Source of the DNA: an uncultured Collinsella sp.
GTDB lineage: Bacteria; Actinomycetota; Coriobacteriia; Coriobacteriales; Coriobacteriaceae
DNA length: 20,050 nt
Direction: 5' to 3'
Assembly (NCBI GenBank): GCA_902494765.1
Contig: CABUUK010000045.1
Location: 1 to 20,050, forward strand
In this document: piece after piece, positions 19,962 to 20,050 of the stretch
Layout of the letters: every line of letters begins with the position of its first letter
Position numbering within the stretch: the first letter of the stretch is position 1
The notes under the pieces: model-generated
Told to the model about the DNA's origin: nothing
Database searches by the model: none
Seen by the model: only the letters and a program-made list of their open reading frames with translations
Made by a program: the position numbers and the translations under genes

Positions 19962-20050
19962 GGTTAAGTTTGCTGCTCTACAGTCCTGCGCAAGACGGAA
20001 AGCACATTAAGTGCTTTCCTTTGCGTGCGGAACTCGCGACAAACTTAACC
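19962..20050. repeat. 89-bp nested inverted repeat ending at the window edge
   Basis: GGTTAAGTTTG (19962-19972) is the exact reverse complement of 20040-20050. Nested inside are CGCAA/TTGCG (19989-19993 with 20021-20025) and GGAAAGCAC/GTGCTTTCC (19997-20005 with 20011-20019, 5-base loop). It may be a small mobile palindromic element, a structured RNA or a terminator of a gene beyond the window. The outer arms may be longer than can be seen. Confidence 0.6.

Larger units (their letters stand above)
19826..20050. other. tRNA-Asp upstream region and right window edge, no gene seen
   Basis: Contains the tRNA promoter with its A/T-rich upstream element, a GC-rich hairpin CCCTC-CGG-GAGGG near 19928-19940, and the nested inverted repeat that runs to the window edge. 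No coding region is supported. Confidence 0.5.

Overview
The window reads as a piece of chromosome from a GC-rich, anaerobic Gram-positive bacterium. Third codon positions are rich in G and C, Shine-Dalgarno sites are strong (AAGGAG or GGAGG), and most intrinsic terminators have a short T-run followed by GCG. Rubrerythrin, an Rrf2 regulator and a cluster-less MutY relative all fit an anaerobe. My best guess is a Coriobacteriia member, probably Collinsella-like. This is inferred from gene content and style; no marker gene proves it.

Nearly every gene lies on the minus strand. From high to low coordinates, which is the direction of transcription: a tRNA-Asp(GTC) gene with its own promoter and terminator; an Rrf2 regulator with mutY 21 bp behind it; rubrerythrin; a four-helix membrane protein between two identical hairpins; a small single-helix membrane protein; rmuC; an ABC exporter half-transporter; nth; a zinc-ribbon membrane-anchored protein; a glutathionylspermidine-synthase-like ATP-grasp protein; mfd; a PAP2 phosphatase; a threonine-aldolase-like PLP enzyme; and a GNAT acetyltransferase. 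The only complete plus-strand gene is a lone ATPase of the AAA_14/DUF4143 type at 10225-11382. The first 70 bases may hold the 3' end of another plus-strand gene.

Four DNA-repair genes (mfd, nth, rmuC, mutY) lie within about 16 kb on one strand. Two redox-linked genes, rubrerythrin and an Rrf2 regulator with an IscR-like Cys/Cys/Cys/His pattern, sit beside mutY. Repair of oxidised bases and protection from oxygen is a sensible shared theme, but separate terminators and gaps show this is not one operon.

The least ordinary parts are non-coding. (1) The plus-strand ATPase is bracketed by two copies of the 3' end of nth: the real one, and a relic at 9838-9909 that differs only by synonymous changes over 19 codons. 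This looks like an inserted cassette. (2) A 123-bp inverted-repeat element lies at 194-316. (3) The region 17038-17307 holds an 84-nt near-complete hairpin, an internal direct repeat, and blocks shared with the region around 16262-16349. (4) A perfect 12-bp palindrome, TGTTGCGCAACA, occurs upstream of both the Rrf2 gene and the zinc-ribbon gene. (5) A nested inverted repeat ends exactly at the right edge of the window. No CRISPR array, complete insertion sequence, integrase or recognisable defence operon is present.
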